NCBI GenBank assembly: GCA_021808205.1
Contig: JAKBCD010000032.1
Location: forward strand, 1 to 8,838
Source: Pseudomonadota bacterium
Lineage (GTDB): Bacteria; Pseudomonadota; Alphaproteobacteria; Acetobacterales; Acetobacteraceae
Direction: 5' to 3'
DNA length: 8,838 nt
Below are positions 6,076-8,838 of the stretch, one piece after another (the stretch's first letter is position 1; each line of letters starts with the position of its first letter). The notes beneath the pieces were generated by a model. It saw only the letters and a list, made by a program, of their open reading frames with translations. It was not told the DNA's origin and did not search any database. Position numbers and translations under genes: made by a program.

Positions 6076-6945
6076 CTAGCGGTTCATCAATACCGAGATC
6101 TGCGCATTTTCCAACACATGCCTAGTGATGCCGCCCAGAATGAGCTGGCGCAGGCGCGAGGCGGTGGAATAGGCGCCCATGGACATCAAATCTGCTCCGA
6201 ATTCCGCCGCCGCCGCCAGCAGGCCCGCCCCGGTATTCTTGTCGATGGCGCTGAACACGCCGATATCCGCTTCCACGCCATGGTGGGAGATGTATTCTTG
6301 CACCTCCTGCGCGCTGGGGCCGGAGCGGCTGTAATCGGGGGATGTCAAGATCCGCACCGCCGCCGCTTGGCGGGCAAAGGGCATCACCGAGCCAAGGGCC
6401 GAAGCCGCGTTGGCGGTACCGTTCCAGGCGATGGCGATGCGCTTGCCGATGCTGACGGGTGGCGCCACCGGCGCCAGCAGCACCGGGCGCCCGGAATCGA
6501 ACAACACCGCATGCAGCGCCTCGGCCGCCGCCACATCCTCTCCCGCCAGTGGATGCGGCACGATGGTAAGGTCCGCCAGCCGCGCCTTGTAAGCCACCAA
6601 TTGCTCCTCCCGCCCGGTGAGGGCGGTGAAGCAGGCACTTGGCTCGGTGGCGCCGCGAAGGGCGGCCCGCACCGGCACGGCGGCGGCTTCTGCCGCGTGC
6701 GTGAACATTTCCAGCAATTCGCGCGCGCGCACCCCGCCCTCACGCTCGGTGGCGTTCATCATATCCTCGATCAACGCGCCGGAAAGCCCTTCGCCGGCGA
6801 AGGGGGCAATCTCGCGCGTGTCGGATTGGACATGCAGCACCTCCAGATGCGCATTCCACATGCGAGCCAGCAGCAGCCCCGCCTGAAGTGCGGCTTCGGC
6901 CGAAGCCGTGCTGCTGACCGGGAGTAAAAATTTGCGAACCGACAT
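6076..6945 (-). CDS. Universal stress protein, tandem UspA-like domains
   Basis: This is a cytoplasmic protein of the universal stress (Usp) superfamily, 289 residues, about twice one Usp domain. The first half (about 1-150) opens FLLPVSSTASAEAALQAGLLLARMWNAHLEVLHV, the typical strand-helix-strand start, but lacks an obvious ATP loop. The second half starts at GKRIAIAWNGTANAASAL (about 167) and ends MGAYSTASRLRQLILGGITRHVLENAQISVLMNR. That matches the ATP-binding pattern G-2X-G-9X-G-(S/T) except that Ser replaces the second Gly, so nucleotide binding may be altered. TGAGG (6958-6954) lies 8 nt before the ATG. It is separated by 65 bp from puuB upstream and by 159 bp from the Do protease downstream, on the same strand. 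A weak promoter candidate (TTGTCT at 7008-7003, 16 bp, CACAAT at 6986-6981) suggests its own transcript. Its precise role cannot be read from the sequence. Confidence 0.88.
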   Translation of the reverse strand: MSVRKFLLPVSSTASAEAALQAGLLLARMWNAHLEVLHVQSDTREIAPFAGEGLSGALIEDMMNATEREGGVRARELLEMFTHAAEAAAVPVRAALRGATEPSACFTALTGREEQLVAYKARLADLTIVPHPLAGEDVAAAEALHAVLFDSGRPVLLAPVAPPVSIGKRIAIAWNGTANAASALGSVMPFARQAAAVRILTSPDYSRSGPSAQEVQEYISHHGVEADIGVFSAIDKNTGAGLLAAAAEFGADLMSMGAYSTASRLRQLILGGITRHVLENAQISVLMNR

Positions 6946-6980
6946 CTACGGCGCCTCACCGGATAAGAACGATACCTAGC

Positions 6981-7008
6981 ATTGTGCACCCGCGCCACGA
7001 AAAGACAA
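6981..7008 (-). promoter_or_regulatory. Weak candidate promoter for the universal stress protein
   Basis: TTGTCT (7008-7003) and CACAAT (6986-6981), 16 bp apart, each match 4 of 6 sigma-70 consensus positions. The start would be about 28 nt upstream of the ATG at 6945. This is only a visual match in a 65-bp gap; read-through from puuB is the alternative. Confidence 0.25.
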
Positions 7009-7010
7009 AA

Positions 7011-8267
7011 TTACAACATGTCGCGCAAGCGAAACCAGGAGGTTGCCAGCAGCAATGCCGGGGTGCGCAGCAGCTTGCCGCCGGGGAAGCGTGCATGGGG
7101 TATCCGCGCGAACACATCGAACCTTTCCGTCTGCCCGGCCACAACTTCTGCCGCCAACTTGCCCGCAAGGCCGGTGAGCGCCAGCCCATGGCCAGAGAAG
7201 CCTTGCAGAAAGAGGATGTTTTCCGCCAGCTTGCCAAAATGCGGCGCGCGGTTGCGGGTGATATCCACAAACCCGCCCCAGGCGAAGTCAACCCTGGCGT
7301 TTTTGAGCTGCGGAAACACCGCCACGGCGCGCTTGAGCATCGCCGCACCCAGATTGGCCGGCGGCAATTTGGAATAGGACACGCGCCCACCAAACAACAT
7401 GCGGTCATCTGCCGAGCGGCGGAAATAATCCAGCACGAAATTCACATCCGCTACGGCCTCATTGCCAGGGATGAGATCGCGCACATCCGCGCGGGGCTCG
7501 GTGGTCATCACATAGGTACCAACGGGCATGATGTAACCGTTCAGCTTCTGCTCCAGCCCGTTGAGATAAGCGCCGCCCGCGATGATGAGGAATTTCGCGC
7601 GCAGCTTGTGCCGGCCCACATGCAGCGTGACGCTCTGCCCATGCTCGGCGCGGGTGACGGGCGAATTCACGAAGATGCGCACGCCTGCCGCCTGGGCTGC
7701 TTTGGCCAGGCCCAGCGTGTAGTTGAGCGGATGCACATGCCCGGCCAGCTTGTCCTCCAACGCGGCGATATAACGCGGGCTGTTCAACCGCGCGCGCAGT
7801 TCAGCGCCCTCCAGCAAGCGCCCCACCGGCGCGCCGAGCTGGGCAAGTTCCTCCTGCTCCTCCTTCAGCTCGCGCACCTGGCGCGGCTTCAGCGCGGCAT
7901 GCAGATAGCCCACATGCGGGTCGCACGGAATGGCATGGCGCTGGATGCGCGCGTGCAGCAGCTCCACCGCCTCCACTGACATGTCCCAAAGCTTCCGGGC
8001 CTCGCCTGCACCCAACAGCTTGGTCAGTTTGTGCATTGAGGCACCAAAGCCCGGCAGCGCCTGGCCGCCATTGCGCCCGGAAGCACCCCAGCCGATATCC
8101 TGCGCTTCCAGCAATACCGGGGCATGACCCTGCTCGGCCAGGTGCAGTGCCGCCGAGACGCCGGAAATGCCGCCGCCAATGATAACGACATCGGCCTCGA
8201 CATCCTGGTCCAGCGCCGGCGCGGAAAACTCCACGCGCCGCGTGGCCTGATAATAATTCGTCTCCAT
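7011..8267 (-). CDS. puuB: FAD-dependent amine oxidase, PuuB-like (gamma-glutamylputrescine oxidase family)
   Basis: PuuB oxidises gamma-glutamyl-putrescine to the gamma-glutamyl-aminoaldehyde, the second step of the glutamylated putrescine pathway leading to GABA. The protein has 418 residues, close to the family length, and belongs to the DAO (D-amino-acid oxidase-like) fold. The N-terminus METNYYQATR followed by VEADVVIIGGGISGVSAALHLAEQG holds the GxGxxG dinucleotide loop (31-36). GWGASGRNGGQ (59-69) is the characteristic flavin-contact motif. A C-terminal FLQGFSGHGLALTGLAGKLAAEVV closes the FAD domain. It begins 10 nt after the puuA-like gene; AGG overlapping that gene's TAG stop, 9 nt before the ATG, is the likely ribosome site, so the two are probably translationally coupled. 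Related family members act on other glutamylated amines or on sarcosine-like substrates. The symbol rests on both the sequence and the puuA-like neighbour. Confidence 0.85.
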   Translation of the reverse strand: METNYYQATRRVEFSAPALDQDVEADVVIIGGGISGVSAALHLAEQGHAPVLLEAQDIGWGASGRNGGQALPGFGASMHKLTKLLGAGEARKLWDMSVEAVELLHARIQRHAIPCDPHVGYLHAALKPRQVRELKEEQEELAQLGAPVGRLLEGAELRARLNSPRYIAALEDKLAGHVHPLNYTLGLAKAAQAAGVRIFVNSPVTRAEHGQSVTLHVGRHKLRAKFLIIAGGAYLNGLEQKLNGYIMPVGTYVMTTEPRADVRDLIPGNEAVADVNFVLDYFRRSADDRMLFGGRVSYSKLPPANLGAAMLKRAVAVFPQLKNARVDFAWGGFVDITRNRAPHFGKLAENILFLQGFSGHGLALTGLAGKLAAEVVAGQTERFDVFARIPHARFPGGKLLRTPALLLATSWFRLRDML

Positions 8268-8280
8268 GTCGCCTGGCCTA
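8268..8280 (-). promoter_or_regulatory. puuB ribosome binding site overlapping the upstream stop codon
   Basis: On the minus strand the 3' end of the ligase gene reads TAGGCCAGGCGAC followed by ATG. The AGG formed by the TAG stop plus the next base is 9 nt from the start; a second AGG is only 4 nt away. This supports the ATG at 8267 and coupled translation of the pair. Confidence 0.5.
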
Positions 8281-8838
8281 GACGTTCAGCAGCAGATGCT
8301 CACGTTCCCAGGAGGAGATGACGCGCAGATAGGTCTCGTATTCCAACCGCTTCACCGCAACCAGAACATCCACCAGCTTATCATCCAGTATCTCGCGGAT
8401 GGGTTTGGAGGCATCCATCAGATCCAGCGCGTGGGAAAGCTCGCGCGGGAGTGTGTATTCGCCGGAATAGGCCGAGCCGATTTGCTCAGGCGGCGCCTCC
8501 AACTCCTCGATCATGCCGAGATAGCCGCAGGCCAGTGTGGCGGCGAAGGCGAGATAGGGATTGGCATCCGCCCCTGGCACGCGGTTTTCCACGCGCATCG
8601 CCGCGGCGTCTCCAAACGGTACGCGCAGCCCGCAGGTGCGGTTGTCGTAGCCCCATTGCAGGTTGATCGGCGCGTTGGAAAAACGCGTCAGCCGGCGATA
8701 GGAATTCACGTTTGGTGCAAAAATCGGCATCACCGCGGGAATGTATTTCTGTAAGCCCGCCAGATAGGATTTGAACAGTTTGCTGGCCTTGCCATCCGCC
8801 CCGGCGAAGAGATTTTGCCCGGTTTTCGGGTCCACGAT
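8278..8838 (-). CDS. puuA: Glutamine-synthetase-family ligase, PuuA-like (gamma-glutamylputrescine synthetase), 3' part
   Basis: This is the C-terminal part, about 186 residues, of a protein normally near 450-470; the start is beyond the right edge of the window. Members ligate glutamate to an amine with ATP. PuuA uses putrescine and feeds PuuB, which follows directly. The fragment contains LFKSYLAGLQKYIP, then PIFAPNVNSYRRL, NAPINLQWGYDNRTCGLRVP (glutamate/ATP-site arginines) and RVENRVPGADANPYLAFAATLACGYLGM. The last is the conserved GS C-terminal motif, in the PGADANPYL form typical of glutamylpolyamine synthetases rather than of assimilatory GlnA (usually DxxxNPYL). The GlnA adenylylation-type C-terminal segment is not seen; the protein ends YLRVISSWEREHLLLNV. 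Paralogous ligases for ethanolamine or isopropylamine look similar, so the substrate is inferred from the puuB-like neighbour. Confidence 0.85.
   Translation of the reverse strand: MVDPKTGQNLFAGADGKASKLFKSYLAGLQKYIPAVMPIFAPNVNSYRRLTRFSNAPINLQWGYDNRTCGLRVPFGDAAAMRVENRVPGADANPYLAFAATLACGYLGMIEELEAPPEQIGSAYSGEYTLPRELSHALDLMDASKPIREILDDKLVDVLVAVKRLEYETYLRVISSWEREHLLLNV

Noticed and set aside
6016..6927. 303-codon plus-strand open frame opposite the universal stress protein
   Set aside because: It has shadow-frame composition and no family resemblance, while the minus strand encodes a clear Usp.
6984..7979. 331-codon plus-strand open frame opposite puuB
   Set aside because: It is His/Arg/Gln-rich, without domain, and the mirror of a well-supported PuuB.

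Overview
The window looks like a chromosomal housekeeping segment of a GC-rich alphaproteobacterium. Coding rows I counted reach about 67% GC, against 50% in the one long intergenic gap. The divergent rph/hrcA pair, a Do-type protease with a Phe/Gly-rich loop, a glutamylpolyamine (Puu) pair and an intergenic 'CTCTAAAA'-type repeat all fit that class. A Rhodospirillales/Acetobacteraceae-like acidophile is my guess, but nothing here fixes the genus. I see no phage, plasmid, IS transposase, tRNA, rRNA or CRISPR, and no obviously new multi-gene system.

Layout. 1-698 (+): the 3' two-thirds of asd (aspartate-semialdehyde dehydrogenase), cut by the window edge. 699-1071: a gap of about 370 bp whose right part (934-1075) is a compact, MITE-like set of nested hairpins. 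Its right end supplies the stop codon of the next gene. 3193-1072 (-): a tight operon rph - ispD - SIMPL-domain periplasmic protein, with gaps of 16 and 21 nt. 3245-4324 (+): hrcA, divergent from rph across only 51 bp where two back-to-back -10 elements overlap. 4325-4354: a hairpin terminator shared by the convergent hrcA and Do-protease genes. 5916-4369 (-): DegP/DegQ-like serine protease with its own 159-bp upstream region, holding a TGTAAC-N10-GTTACA dyad on an extended -10. 6945-6076 (-): a tandem universal stress protein. 8838-7011 (-): a puuA-like glutamine-synthetase-family ligase (5' end outside the window) coupled to a puuB-like FAD oxidase.

Functionally the window mixes lysine/threonine/methionine and cell-wall precursor synthesis (asd), tRNA 3' maturation (rph), MEP-pathway isoprenoid synthesis (ispD), heat-shock repression (hrcA), envelope protein quality control (Do protease, SIMPL protein), general stress (Usp) and polyamine catabolism (puuAB). 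The points most worth a second look are the MITE-like element at the SIMPL stop codon, the non-fused ispD in the place where many alphaproteobacteria have rdgB, hrcA without adjacent grpE or a CIRCE operator, and the dyad at the Do-protease promoter.
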